A stretch of 64,000 bases of DNA, taken from positions 1-64,000 of the forward strand of contig NZ_LHVH01000030.1 of the NCBI RefSeq assembly GCF_001269885.1, read 5' to 3'. This document shows, one piece after another, positions 44,323 through 53,699 of this stretch. The notes beneath the pieces were generated by a model. It saw only the letters and a list, made by a program, of their open reading frames with translations, searched no databases and was not told where the DNA came from. Made by a program: the position numbers and the translations under genes. How positions within the stretch are numbered: the stretch's first letter is position 1; each line of letters opens with the position of its first letter. Source of the stretch: Pseudomonas kilonensis. GTDB taxonomy: Bacteria; Pseudomonadota; Gammaproteobacteria; Pseudomonadales; Pseudomonadaceae.

Positions 44323-45344
44323 GCCTGATTCAACGTATCGACGCCCTGCTGCCGCAGACCCAATGCGGCAAGTGCGGCCATCCCGGGTGCAAGCCCTACG
44401 CCGAAGGCATCGCCCAGGGCGAGCCGATCAACAAATGCCCGCCCGGGGGACGCGAAACCATCGCCGCCCTGGCCGAGCTGATGAAAATACCGGTGTTGGA
44501 GCTGGACACCAGCCGCGGCGTGGCCCCGGCGCAAGTCGCCTTTATCCGTGAAGCCGAATGCATCGGTTGCACCAAGTGCATCCAGGCCTGTCCGGTGGAC
44601 GCGATTGTCGGCGCCGCCAAGCTGATGCACACCGTCCTCATCGACGAATGCACAGGCTGCGATCTGTGCGTGGCGCCCTGCCCGGTCGATTGCATCGAAA
44701 TGCGTCCTCTGCCGACGGCAAACGTGCTGCCGATCGTCGGCGGCCTGGCCTTCAGCACCGAAGAACACCAGGCGCGAACCGCCAAGCGCAATCATGCCCG
44801 GCGCCGCTTCGAACAACGCAATGTGCGCCTGCGCCGCGAAGAAGAGCAGCGCCAGGCCGAACGCCTGGCTCGAACCCAACGGGCGGCGCAGGCCCAGGCT
44901 CAACCCCAGGACCTGGCACTCGACCCCGTACAAGCCGCACTGGAGCGCGTACGCGCGCAAAAAGCCGCCACTGCCGATGCCGCCTTGAAAAAAGCCAAGG
45001 TCGACCTGGCCATGAGCCGGGCGCAGCTGAACAAATCCTTGAAAGCGTTCGGCCACCCGCCAACCTTCGAGCAGCAGTCGCAACTGATCGTGCTGCAACG
45101 CCAGTTCGAAGCGGCCGAACAGGCGCTGAGCCAACTGGAAAACGCCGCGCCCGCACCCGCGGCTGCGCCAGCCCCGGCACCGACGCAAAACGCCGAGCTG
45201 AAGCGAGCCAAGATCCAACTGGCGATGCGCCGCGCCGAACTCAGCAAAGCCCGGGCAGCTACAGCATCGGCTGAACAACTGCTGGCATTGGAACAAGCGG
45301 TGAAGGATGCCGAACGCCAGGTGGACGCCCATGCCGCCTCTTGA
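44319..45344 (+). CDS. rnfB: Rnf/Rsx subunit B, soluble form with long tail
   Basis: Encodes 341 residues. The usual N-terminal membrane helix is missing: the protein starts directly at MSLIQRIDALLPQTQCGKCG. The first cluster ligands are Cys 16, 19, 24 and 40; two ferredoxin clusters follow (Cys 81/84/87/91 and Cys 111/114/117/121). From about residue 150 comes a ~190-residue basic/Ala-rich coiled-coil tail containing an internal repeat (LKKAKVDLAMSRAQLNKS and LKRAKIQLAMRRAELSKA), similar in style to the C-terminal tail of RnfC. Passes electrons within the complex; its usual partner RnfC is not encoded here. Confidence 0.88.
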   Translation: MSLIQRIDALLPQTQCGKCGHPGCKPYAEGIAQGEPINKCPPGGRETIAALAELMKIPVLELDTSRGVAPAQVAFIREAECIGCTKCIQACPVDAIVGAAKLMHTVLIDECTGCDLCVAPCPVDCIEMRPLPTANVLPIVGGLAFSTEEHQARTAKRNHARRRFEQRNVRLRREEEQRQAERLARTQRAAQAQAQPQDLALDPVQAALERVRAQKAATADAALKKAKVDLAMSRAQLNKSLKAFGHPPTFEQQSQLIVLQRQFEAAEQALSQLENAAPAPAAAPAPAPTQNAELKRAKIQLAMRRAELSKARAATASAEQLLALEQAVKDAERQVDAHAAS

Positions 45345-46317
45345 GCCAGTGGACGAACGGCTGCGCCAAGCAATGACGCGCGTGTTGCTGGCGACGCTGC
45401 CCGGCGTGCTGGCGTTGCTGTGGTTCCATGGCTGGGGCGTGGCGCTCAACCTGCTGTTGTCCGGCGTCACTGCCCTGGCAGTCGAGGCGTTGGTGTTGCG
45501 TTTACGCCGCCGGCCACTCAAACCCGAGCTGAACGATGGCAGCGCGCTGGTCAGCGCCACGCTGCTGGCCCTGGCCTTGCCGGCCTATTGCCCCTGGTGG
45601 CTGACCGTCACGGCGGCCGCCTGCGCCTTGCTGTTGGGCAAGCACCTGTGGGGCGGCGTCGGCAGCAACCCGTTCAACCCGGCAATGCTCGGGTACGCCC
45701 TGGTACTGGTGGCGTTTCCGTCCCAGATGAGTCACTGGCCGGCACTCCACGGCGTGGGCCTGTCCGAAGGCTTGCAACAGGTGTTCGGCGCTCATCCGGC
45801 GCCCGATGCCTGGGCCGGGGCGACCGCACTGGACAGCCTGCGAATCAACACGAGCCTGACCGTCGATGAACTGTTCGCCAACGATCCGGCGTTCGGGCGT
45901 TTCGGTGGCCGGGGTGTCGAATGGGTCAACCTGGCCTTCCTGGCGGGCGGTCTGTTTCTGCTGCAGCAACGGGTGTGCAGTTGGCATGCACCGGTGGGGA
46001 TGCTGGTGAGCCTGTCCGTCGTCAGCCTGCTGTGCTGGAACGGTTCGGGCTCCGACTCCCATGGCTCGCCGCTGTTTCATCTGTTCAGCGGCGCAACCAT
46101 GCTCGGCGCATTTTTTATCGCGACCGAACCGGTCTCGGGTGCCAAGGCTCCTCTCGCCCGCCTGCTGTTTGGCGCGGGCATGGGATTGCTGATCTATCTG
46201 ATACGCACCTGGGGTGGCTACCCCGACGGCGTGGCGTTCGCGGTGTTGCTGATGAACCTCGGCGTGCCGGCGCTGGACCGGTTTGCCGAGGCGCGACAAC
46301 GGCGGCCACTGACATGA
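45331..46317 (+). CDS. rnfD: Rnf/Rsx subunit D (FMN-binding membrane protein)
   Basis: Encodes 328 residues from ATG 45331 (AGGTGG upstream), overlapping rnfB by 14 bases. Multiple membrane helices with conserved GGVGSNPFNPAMLGYALVLV and the covalent FMN site SGATMLGAFFIATEPV. Length is slightly under the ~350 of E. coli RsxD. Expected role: flavin-bearing path across the membrane. The FMN threonine is kept, unlike the RnfA cysteines. Confidence 0.9.
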   Translation: MPPLEPVDERLRQAMTRVLLATLPGVLALLWFHGWGVALNLLLSGVTALAVEALVLRLRRRPLKPELNDGSALVSATLLALALPAYCPWWLTVTAAACALLLGKHLWGGVGSNPFNPAMLGYALVLVAFPSQMSHWPALHGVGLSEGLQQVFGAHPAPDAWAGATALDSLRINTSLTVDELFANDPAFGRFGGRGVEWVNLAFLAGGLFLLQQRVCSWHAPVGMLVSLSVVSLLCWNGSGSDSHGSPLFHLFSGATMLGAFFIATEPVSGAKAPLARLLFGAGMGLLIYLIRTWGGYPDGVAFAVLLMNLGVPALDRFAEARQRRPLT

Positions 46318-46925
46318 ACAACCCCGTCGGCGTGGCAATCCTGACCGTGTTGATCGGCCTCGGTATCGGTGCCACTTACCTCACGCACCTCGGCACCGCC
46401 GGGCGTATCGAGGCCCAGCAGCAAGCGCTGGCGAACAGGGCCTTGCTCGAGGTGCTGCCCACCGACCACTACGATAACCAGCCGTTGGCGCACCCCGTTG
46501 TCACAGCCTCGGTGCCCCTGGCCCATAGCACGCTGCTGGGTGGCTACCTGGCGACTCGCAGTGGCCAGCCCAGCGCCGTGCTGCTGCGTAGCCAGGCGCT
46601 GGGCTATGAAGGCAGCATCGAATTGCTGGTCGCCATCGATCCACAGGGCCGGTTGCTGGGCGTCAAGACCCTGCGCCAATCCGAGACACCCGGGTTGGGC
46701 GCGGCGATTGCCGACTGGCCGAACGCCTGGTTGCAGACCTTCACGGGTAAATCACGCCAGGCGCCTGATGACAGCGGCTGGGCCTTGAAAAAGGACCAGG
46801 GCCAGTTCGATCAACTGGCAGGCGCGACAGTGACGTCCCGAGCGGTCCTCCAGGCTGTTCACGATGCGCTGCGTTACTTCGACGAGCACAAGGCTCAGTT
46901 GACGGGGGTGGCGGCCAATGAATAA
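46314..46925 (+). CDS. rnfG: Rnf/Rsx subunit G (periplasmic flavin subunit)
   Basis: Encodes 203 residues. One N-terminal membrane helix (VGVAILTVLIGLGIGATYLT) and a periplasmic FMN-binding domain with LLGVKTLRQSETPGLGAAI and the flavinylation site QLAGATVTSRAVLQAVHDAL (FMN on the second Thr). Overlaps rnfD by four bases. The domain is typical and appears functional. Confidence 0.9.
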   Translation: MNNPVGVAILTVLIGLGIGATYLTHLGTAGRIEAQQQALANRALLEVLPTDHYDNQPLAHPVVTASVPLAHSTLLGGYLATRSGQPSAVLLRSQALGYEGSIELLVAIDPQGRLLGVKTLRQSETPGLGAAIADWPNAWLQTFTGKSRQAPDDSGWALKKDQGQFDQLAGATVTSRAVLQAVHDALRYFDEHKAQLTGVAANE

Positions 46926-47451
46926 ACCATGGGGACTGACACACGGCCTGCTGCTCGTTCCATTGATTGGCGCGAGCGATTCGCTGGTTGGCGCGCTGGG
47001 GTTATGGCTGGCCTGGGCCCTGGTTCTTTTCAGCCATGGCTTGGCAATGGGGCTTGTGCGGCAACACCTGGCAGCCTGTCAACGGCTGCTCGCCTCCATC
47101 GTATTGGCCACTACCCTGACCACCTGCATTGGCCTTGTCGTCCAGGCCTGGGCGCTGGAACTGTATCGACCGTTGAACCTTTACGTTGGCTGGATCGCCC
47201 TGAGTTGCGTAGCGCTGGAGCAGGAAGGCTTCTTCGTTGAAGCTCGCTGGCCCGAACGCCTCAGGCTGGCCGGGCTGTTTGGCCTCTTGATGATCAGCCT
47301 GGGCGCCGTGCGTGGGCTGATCGGCAGCGGCCTGCCCCTGGCCCTGCTCGCCCCCGGCGGGTTCATTCTGCTCGGACTGCTGTTGGCAGCCCGACAAGCC
47401 TGGACGGCCGCCAAACCCCATTCATCCGTTGAGGAAACGCCGCGCCCATGA
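46918..47451 (+). CDS. rnfE: Rnf/Rsx subunit E-like protein, shortened
   Basis: Encodes 177 residues, against about 230 in E. coli RsxE; the N-terminus is trimmed and the central and C-terminal loops are shorter. LLVPLIGASDSLVGALGLWL aligns ungapped with the RsxE segment starting LGLCPLLAV, so the first cluster cysteine is Val 14, while the second is retained as Cys 97 (WIALSCVALEQEG). The C-terminal LLAPGGFILLGLLLAARQA matches the family. Overlaps rnfG by eight bases and nth by four. Confidence 0.75.
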   Translation: MNKPWGLTHGLLLVPLIGASDSLVGALGLWLAWALVLFSHGLAMGLVRQHLAACQRLLASIVLATTLTTCIGLVVQAWALELYRPLNLYVGWIALSCVALEQEGFFVEARWPERLRLAGLFGLLMISLGAVRGLIGSGLPLALLAPGGFILLGLLLAARQAWTAAKPHSSVEETPRP

Positions 47452-48086
47452 ATGCCGCAAAACGCCTGGAAATATTTCGTCGCCTTCACGAGGACAACCC
47501 GGAACCGAAAACCGAACTGGCCTATTCCTCGCCGTTCGAGTTGCTGATCGCGGTCATTCTGTCAGCCCAGTCCACCGACGTCGGCGTCAACAAAGCCACG
47601 GCCAAACTGTTCCCGGTGGCCAATACGCCGAAGGCGATCTACGCCCTGGGCGTCGAAGGACTGTCCGAATACATCAAGACCATCGGGCTGTTCAACAGCA
47701 AGGCCAAAAACGTGATCGAGACCTGCCGTCTGCTGATCGAGCGCCACGACAGTGAAGTCCCGCAGACGCGCGAAGCGCTGGAAGCCCTTCCGGGAGTCGG
47801 CCGCAAAACCGCCAACGTCGTGCTCAATACCGCGTTTCGGCAGTTGACCATGGCGGTCGACACCCACATTTTCCGCGTCAGCAACCGCACCGGGCTGGCC
47901 CCCGGCAAAAACGTGGTGGAGGTCGAGAAGAAATTGATGAAATTTGTTCCCAAGGAATTCCTGCTGGACTCCCATCACTGGCTCATCCTGCACGGCCGTT
48001 ACGTTTGCCTGGCGCGCAAGCCCCGCTGCGGCAGCTGCCGAATCGAAGATTTATGCGAATACAAGCACAAGACCTCCGACGATTGA
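47448..48086 (+). CDS. nth: Endonuclease III
   Basis: Encodes 212 residues: helix-hairpin-helix LEALPGVGRKTANVVLNTAF with catalytic Lys, catalytic Asp in AVDTHIFRVSNRTGL, and the C-terminal [4Fe-4S] loop CLARKPRCGSCRIEDLC. Removes oxidised pyrimidines and cleaves the abasic site. Coupled to rnfE by an ATGA-type overlap; the rnf-nth linkage is widely conserved. Confidence 0.97.
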   Translation: MNAAKRLEIFRRLHEDNPEPKTELAYSSPFELLIAVILSAQSTDVGVNKATAKLFPVANTPKAIYALGVEGLSEYIKTIGLFNSKAKNVIETCRLLIERHDSEVPQTREALEALPGVGRKTANVVLNTAFRQLTMAVDTHIFRVSNRTGLAPGKNVVEVEKKLMKFVPKEFLLDSHHWLILHGRYVCLARKPRCGSCRIEDLCEYKHKTSDD

Positions 48087-48193
48087 GGCGCTATTGCTTT
48101 TATCGATCCATCGATTGAAAAAATCTTTTTTACCCGCCCGTGGTTTATCGATATAAGGAGCGCCAATGGCAGTCTTAGCCTGGAGTCGAACCC

Positions 48194-48376
48194 ATGAGTG
48201 CTGGCAAAGAACAACTGGATGTAGAAGACGAATTCATCGCCGTTGAGTCCGACGACGTCGAACCTGTGGTCGTGGAAGTGGCGAAAACCAACCTGAGCAA
48301 GCGCCGCACCATTGATAACCTGCTGGAAGAGCGCCGTCTGCAGAAGCAATTGGCCGATTATGACTTTGACCTCTGA
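48194..48376 (+). CDS. Small acidic protein, PA3496 family
   Basis: Encodes 60 residues. An acidic N-terminal half (EDEFIAVESDDVEPVVVEVA) is followed by a basic/helical C-terminus (SKRRTIDNLLEERRLQKQLA). It has no signal peptide. It lies after nth in the same place as PA3496 of P. aeruginosa, a family annotated as a putative envelope-integrity protein; I see no direct evidence for that. Own terminator follows. Confidence 0.85.
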   Translation: MSAGKEQLDVEDEFIAVESDDVEPVVVEVAKTNLSKRRTIDNLLEERRLQKQLADYDFDL

Positions 48377-48382
48377 CACGTA

Positions 48383-48408
48383 AAAGCCTCCCTGATGGAG
48401 GCTTTTTA
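48383..48408 (+). terminator. Intrinsic terminator
   Basis: AAAGCCTCC / GGAGGCTTT stem with CTGAT loop followed by TT. It also serves the convergent regulator gene through the A-run on the left. Confidence 0.9.
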
Positions 48409-48431
48409 CTGAGTACGCGTAACCCGAAAAC

Positions 48432-49058
48432 TCACACCAAGCCATTGCGCTGCGCCAGTTCGATCAGGTCGACCAGCGAACGGGCATTGAGCTTCAATAA
48501 CAGGCGCGTCTTGTAGGTACTGACGGTCTTGTTGCTCAAGAACATCCCATCGGCGATTTCCTTGTTGGTCTTTCCGCGCGCCAGTTGTTGCAAGACCATC
48601 ATTTCTCGCCCCGATAATCGATCAACCATATCGGACTCACTGGCATTGCCCAGACTCGACCGCACCGTATGCAATGCCTGGTTGGGAAAGTAACTGTAAC
48701 CGGACAGTACTGCCTTGATTGCACTCAGTAACTCAGTAAGATCCTGTTGCTTGCATACATACCCGGCTGCCCCTGTCTGCATACAGCGCATCGAAAAATG
48801 TCCCGGTGCCTGGGAAGTCAGCACCAACACTTTCATGGGCGAAGGAATGGTCGTCAGGCGGGCAATGACCTCCAACCCGTCCAGCTTCGGAATACCAATA
48901 TCGAGAATGACGATATCGGGCATAAGTTCGCGAGCAAGTTGTAACGCATCGACGCCATTATCGGTTTCGGCAAGGACTTCATAACCGTGACGCTCCATCA
49001 GCAAACGTACAGCAAGACGAATGACGGGATGATCATCCACGATCAGCACTTTATTCAT
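48432..49058 (-). CDS. NarL/FixJ-type response regulator
   Basis: Encodes 208 residues from ATG 49058. Receiver: MNKVLIVDDHPVIRLAVRLL, phospho-acceptor Asp in DIVILDIGIPKLDGLEVIAR, Lys in GYVCKQQDLTELLSAIK. LuxR-type HTH: LSGREMMVLQQLARGKTNKE then IADGMFLSNKTVSTYKTRLL. The general type resembles BvgA/RocA regulators of pseudomonads. No sensor kinase lies in the window. Its target may include the AT-rich region immediately upstream, but no site is identified. Confidence 0.9.
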   Translation of the reverse strand: MNKVLIVDDHPVIRLAVRLLMERHGYEVLAETDNGVDALQLARELMPDIVILDIGIPKLDGLEVIARLTTIPSPMKVLVLTSQAPGHFSMRCMQTGAAGYVCKQQDLTELLSAIKAVLSGYSYFPNQALHTVRSSLGNASESDMVDRLSGREMMVLQQLARGKTNKEIADGMFLSNKTVSTYKTRLLLKLNARSLVDLIELAQRNGLV

Positions 49059-49528
49059 GAGCAAATCCAACTTCGCTGTTCGAATTTTTAGAGCACGCAC
49101 AATAGCCTAGTCATTTCTACCTTGGCATGCTGCCCCCCCCTGAACGCTCGCACCGAGAGACAGAACCTACAAGCTATACAGAAAATTCCTACAATTCGCC
49201 CCGGAAAAAATGTGTCATGGATTTTTTTACAGAGAAGGAATGACCTTTCTTAACAATCCGGTAACCCTATGAACAATGCGCTCTTTCACCGCCACACCCA
49301 CCCGTGGACAGCCCATTGAAAAGCTCTTCACTCATAGAAAGTAACTGAATTATTTGCTGTTAAAACTGCCATTCACTCACTTAAGGCAGGAAAATTCATA
49401 TATAAAACTCACTCCGGCGCCCGATATCCAATATGGGCAGCCATTGCGACTGCGCCTATATTTCATTCGGCATGGACAACCACTTTTCAAGCCACTCACC
49501 GAGCACAAGTATTCCATGAGTATTAACC
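49059..49528. other. AT-rich intergenic region
   Basis: About 470 bases clearly richer in A+T than the rest, carrying the divergent promoters of the LuxR-type regulator and the hypothetical membrane protein. A run of eight C occurs at about 49131-49140. A frame at 49354-49632 overlaps the next gene and lacks a ribosome-binding site, so it is not called. Confidence 0.5.
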
Positions 49529-50011
49529 ATGAACAAACCTTTGAAGACTATAACCAACCCCATGACCCTCATCGCCATATTCGCCACTTTATCCGAAACT
49601 TCCGCAGCGATTTCCCTGCCCTTTCTGGATGACCAGGATCGTGAATACTATCTGTGGTTCCTGATCAGCTTTCCTTTTTATCTATTGCTGCTTTTTTTCA
49701 TAACGCTCAACTTCAATTATCGTTCCTTGTATTCACCTTCGGATTTTCGCAAGAACAAACACTTCATAAAGACCATGGATGATTCGCCCTGTCGACGCAA
49801 ACGACAGCTACGTCGGGCGGACGACGTCAAGGAACTGCTGGTGATACGTCTTCATCGACGCAGGCGCGAACCAGACACCCTTTGTATCGTATGCAGCCAA
49901 TCGAAACGTCCGATCGAAACCTGTCGATCAAGACAGTTGAAGCACGCCGGCATCGTCGTGTACGTCATCTACAGCAACACAGGCCTGGCAACGCACGGGC
50001 AGGATGAATGA
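49529..50011 (+). CDS. Hypothetical two-helix membrane protein, 160 aa
   Basis: Two hydrophobic segments occur at about residues 13-33 (LIAIFATLSETSAAISLPFL) and 40-62 (YYLWFLISFPFYLLLLFFIT), joined by an acidic loop (DDQDREY). A basic stretch follows (CRRKRQLRRADDVKELLVIR), then two Cys (TLCIVCSQSK) and a weak hydrophobic end. N-terminal helices plus NFNYRSLYSPSDF resemble short membrane domains of many uncharacterised bacterial proteins. Composition is A/T-rich, suggesting transfer. Start could also be ATG 49562. Function unknown. Confidence 0.6.
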   Translation: MNKPLKTITNPMTLIAIFATLSETSAAISLPFLDDQDREYYLWFLISFPFYLLLLFFITLNFNYRSLYSPSDFRKNKHFIKTMDDSPCRRKRQLRRADDVKELLVIRLHRRRREPDTLCIVCSQSKRPIETCRSRQLKHAGIVVYVIYSNTGLATHGQDE

Positions 50012-50057
50012 GCGATCGAGGGCAGCGCCGCAGCAAAGGCCACACAAAAAAAGGGCA

Positions 50058-50092
50058 AAAAAAACGGCCTGCTCATGGCAGGCCGTTTTCAT
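50058..50092 (-). terminator. Intrinsic terminator of argG
   Basis: AAAACGGCCTGC / GCAGGCCGTTTT stem around TCATG with an A-run on the left, about 14 bases past the argG stop. Confidence 0.92.
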
Positions 50093-50102
50093 ATCGCCAG
50101 GG

Positions 50103-51320
<1,218 letters not shown>

Positions 51321-51448
51321 GCCATCACTCCACGGGTTGTACGGAAAGCCGGGAAGTCTAACGTCCAGCGCGGATAATTTACAGGGGCGCGACAGCTTAT
51401 GACGACGAAGCGACAGATTATGTCGATTGCGCGACGATCCGGGCGGGA

Positions 51449-52462
51449 TCAGGAAGTGCGCGCAGCCGCCGTAGCAGGCACCGCCGCCTTGGGCGGGGCA
51501 ACCGGCGCCGCCGTCTTGCCCGGCGCAGCAGCGGGCGCCACGGCAGGCGGCGCGGCAGGCGGCGCGGGTGTTGCCGCGGGTGTTGGCGGCTGTGGAGCCG
51601 GGGCCTGGGTGGCCGCCACCCGCTCCAGTTTTACGACGACACGACGGTTCTTGGCCCGATTGGCTGCGTTGGTATTGGCGACCAGCGGATAACGCTCGCC
51701 GTGGAAGCGCACGGTGAACTGGGACTCCTGGAAACCGTTGGCCTTGAAGAAGTCCATGACGGCCAGCGCACGGCGGCGCGAAAGCTCACGGTTGGTCAGG
51801 CGGTTGCCACTGTTGTCGGAATGGCCATCAAGTTCGACATGATTGACGCTCGGGTCTGCCTTGATGAAGTCGAGCATGACCTGCAACTGAGCCTTGGCCC
51901 GAGCGTCCAGCTCAATCCCCTCGCCGGGGAAGCCGATCTGGGTTTGCTTGATCTGTTCGAAGTTCTTCGGCAACAGTTTCGCCACGCAGCCCTGGTAATC
52001 GTTGAACGCCTTGTTGAAGCGCACGGGCAACAGCCGGACTTCAGAAACACGGCCATCCTCGGTGTTGCGTCGAACCACGGGGCTGCGACCTTCCATCAAT
52101 CCGCTGATCAGTCGGCCTGCCTGTACCTGGGAACTGTCGAACAGCACATCGCCGCTGCCGATCCTGACCGAGCCCAGGTTGATATCGCCCCGCCCCGGTT
52201 GCCACGGTGCGGCGGCCGCCAGCAAGGTGGCCGAACCGCCGCCCAGCATCGGGTTATAGCTCTTGAGGCGGAACGTGGCCTGCTCGCCCGCCCGGCGCAC
52301 GAATTCACCGCTGCCGAAATCGGTAATCGGCTGGCTCAGCCGGCACTCGAACTTGTCGCCTTCGACCGTCCACTCAATGCTCTCCAGACGGGTCTGGAAA
52401 GTGAGCGCCATGGCGGGGAGGCTGGCAAACACACTGAGCAAGGCTAGATAACGCTGGCGCAC
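51449..52462 (-). CDS. motY: Sodium-type flagellar protein MotY homologue
   Basis: Encodes 337 residues from a GTG at 52462 behind GGAG. Signal peptide (YLALLSVFASLPAMA), MotY N-terminal domain, then an OmpA/MotB peptidoglycan-binding domain (VNHVELDGHSDNSGNRLTNR; ELSRRRALAVMDFFKANG; NRAKNRRVVVKLERV). The last ~60 residues are an unusual Ala/Pro-rich tail (APAPQPPTPAATPAPPAAPP and more). MotY forms the T-ring stabilising the stator MotAB/CD. The argG-motY-pyrC order matches P. aeruginosa PA3525-3527. Confidence 0.9.
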   Translation of the reverse strand: MRQRYLALLSVFASLPAMALTFQTRLESIEWTVEGDKFECRLSQPITDFGSGEFVRRAGEQATFRLKSYNPMLGGGSATLLAAAAPWQPGRGDINLGSVRIGSGDVLFDSSQVQAGRLISGLMEGRSPVVRRNTEDGRVSEVRLLPVRFNKAFNDYQGCVAKLLPKNFEQIKQTQIGFPGEGIELDARAKAQLQVMLDFIKADPSVNHVELDGHSDNSGNRLTNRELSRRRALAVMDFFKANGFQESQFTVRFHGERYPLVANTNAANRAKNRRVVVKLERVAATQAPAPQPPTPAATPAPPAAPPAVAPAAAPGKTAAPVAPPKAAVPATAAARTS

Positions 52463-52652
52463 GGGAGGCTCCACTGACTTTTATACAAAGATCGACGCAT
52501 ACCAGGGGCATGACGCCTGTCCGGGGCACTGCACGGATTCGTGGCACACCTGTAGGAGCTATCGGTAAGTTGCGGCAGAACTTGATAGCGGGTGCCTGAA
52601 TCGGTCTTTTCCGGTAGCATTCCCACAGTTTGACCCGCCTGGAAGCCCCCCA

Positions 52653-53699
52653 ATGTCCGACCGCCTGACCCTGCTGCGTCCCGACGACTGGCATATTCAT
52701 CTTCGCGATGGTGCTGTGTTGACCCATACCGTCGCCGATGTCGCGCGCACCTTCGGGCGCGCAATCATCATGCCTAACCTGGTTCCGCCAGTGCGCAACG
52801 CCGCCGAGGCCGACGGCTATCGCCAGCGCATCCTCGCCGCACGCCCGGCTGGCAGCCGCTTCGAACCGCTGATGGTGCTGTACCTCACCGACCGCACCCA
52901 GCCCGAAGAGATCCGCGAGGCCAAGGCCAGCGGCTTCGTCCACGCCGCCAAGCTGTACCCGGCCGGAGCGACCACCAATTCCGATTCCGGCGTCACCAGC
53001 ATCGACAAGATCTTCCCGGCGCTGGAGGCCATGGCCGAAGTCGGCATGCCGTTGTTGATCCATGGTGAAGTCACCCGGGGCGACGTCGACGTGTTCGACC
53101 GCGAGAAAATCTTCATCGACGAGCACATGCGCCGCGTCGTGGAGCGCTTCCCGACCCTTAAGGTGGTGTTCGAACACATCACCACCGGCGATGCCGTGCA
53201 GTTCGTCAACGAGGCCCCGGCCAACGTTGGCGCGACCATTACCGCCCATCACCTGCTGTACAACCGCAACCACATGCTGGTGGGCGGGATCCGGCCGCAC
53301 TTCTATTGCCTGCCGATCCTCAAGCGCAATACCCACCAGGAAGCCTTGCTGGACGCCGCCACCAGCGGCAGCGCCAAGTTTTTCCTCGGCACCGACTCGG
53401 CACCCCACGCCCAGCACGCCAAGGAAGCGGCCTGCGGTTGCGCTGGTTGCTACACCGCCTATGCCGCCATCGAGATGTACGCCGAGGCATTCGAACAGCG
53501 CAACGCGCTGGACAAACTCGAAGGCTTCGCCAGCCTGCATGGCCCGCGTTTCTATGGCCTGCCGGTGAACACCGATCGTATTACCCTGGTCCGTGACGAA
53601 TGGACCGCCCCCGTCAGCCTGCCCTTCGGCGAGCAGACCGTCATCCCGCTGCGCGCCGGTGAAAAACTGCGCTGGCGCCTGCTGGAGGAAAACGCGTGA
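52653..53699 (+). CDS. pyrC: Dihydroorotase (class II)
   Basis: Encodes 348 residues: metal ligands in DDWHIHLRDGAVLTHTV, carbamylated Lys in HAAKLYPAGATTNSDSGVTS, His in LLIHGEV and FEHITTG, and Asp in FFLGTDSAPHAQHAKEAACG. Closes carbamoyl-aspartate to dihydroorotate in pyrimidine synthesis. Overlaps rnt by four bases. Confidence 0.97.
   Translation: MSDRLTLLRPDDWHIHLRDGAVLTHTVADVARTFGRAIIMPNLVPPVRNAAEADGYRQRILAARPAGSRFEPLMVLYLTDRTQPEEIREAKASGFVHAAKLYPAGATTNSDSGVTSIDKIFPALEAMAEVGMPLLIHGEVTRGDVDVFDREKIFIDEHMRRVVERFPTLKVVFEHITTGDAVQFVNEAPANVGATITAHHLLYNRNHMLVGGIRPHFYCLPILKRNTHQEALLDAATSGSAKFFLGTDSAPHAQHAKEAACGCAGCYTAYAAIEMYAEAFEQRNALDKLEGFASLHGPRFYGLPVNTDRITLVRDEWTAPVSLPFGEQTVIPLRAGEKLRWRLLEENA

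Noticed and set aside
49354..49632. 92-codon frame overlapping the hypothetical membrane gene
   Set aside because: No ribosome-binding site, and the other frame has membrane helices and a longer reading.
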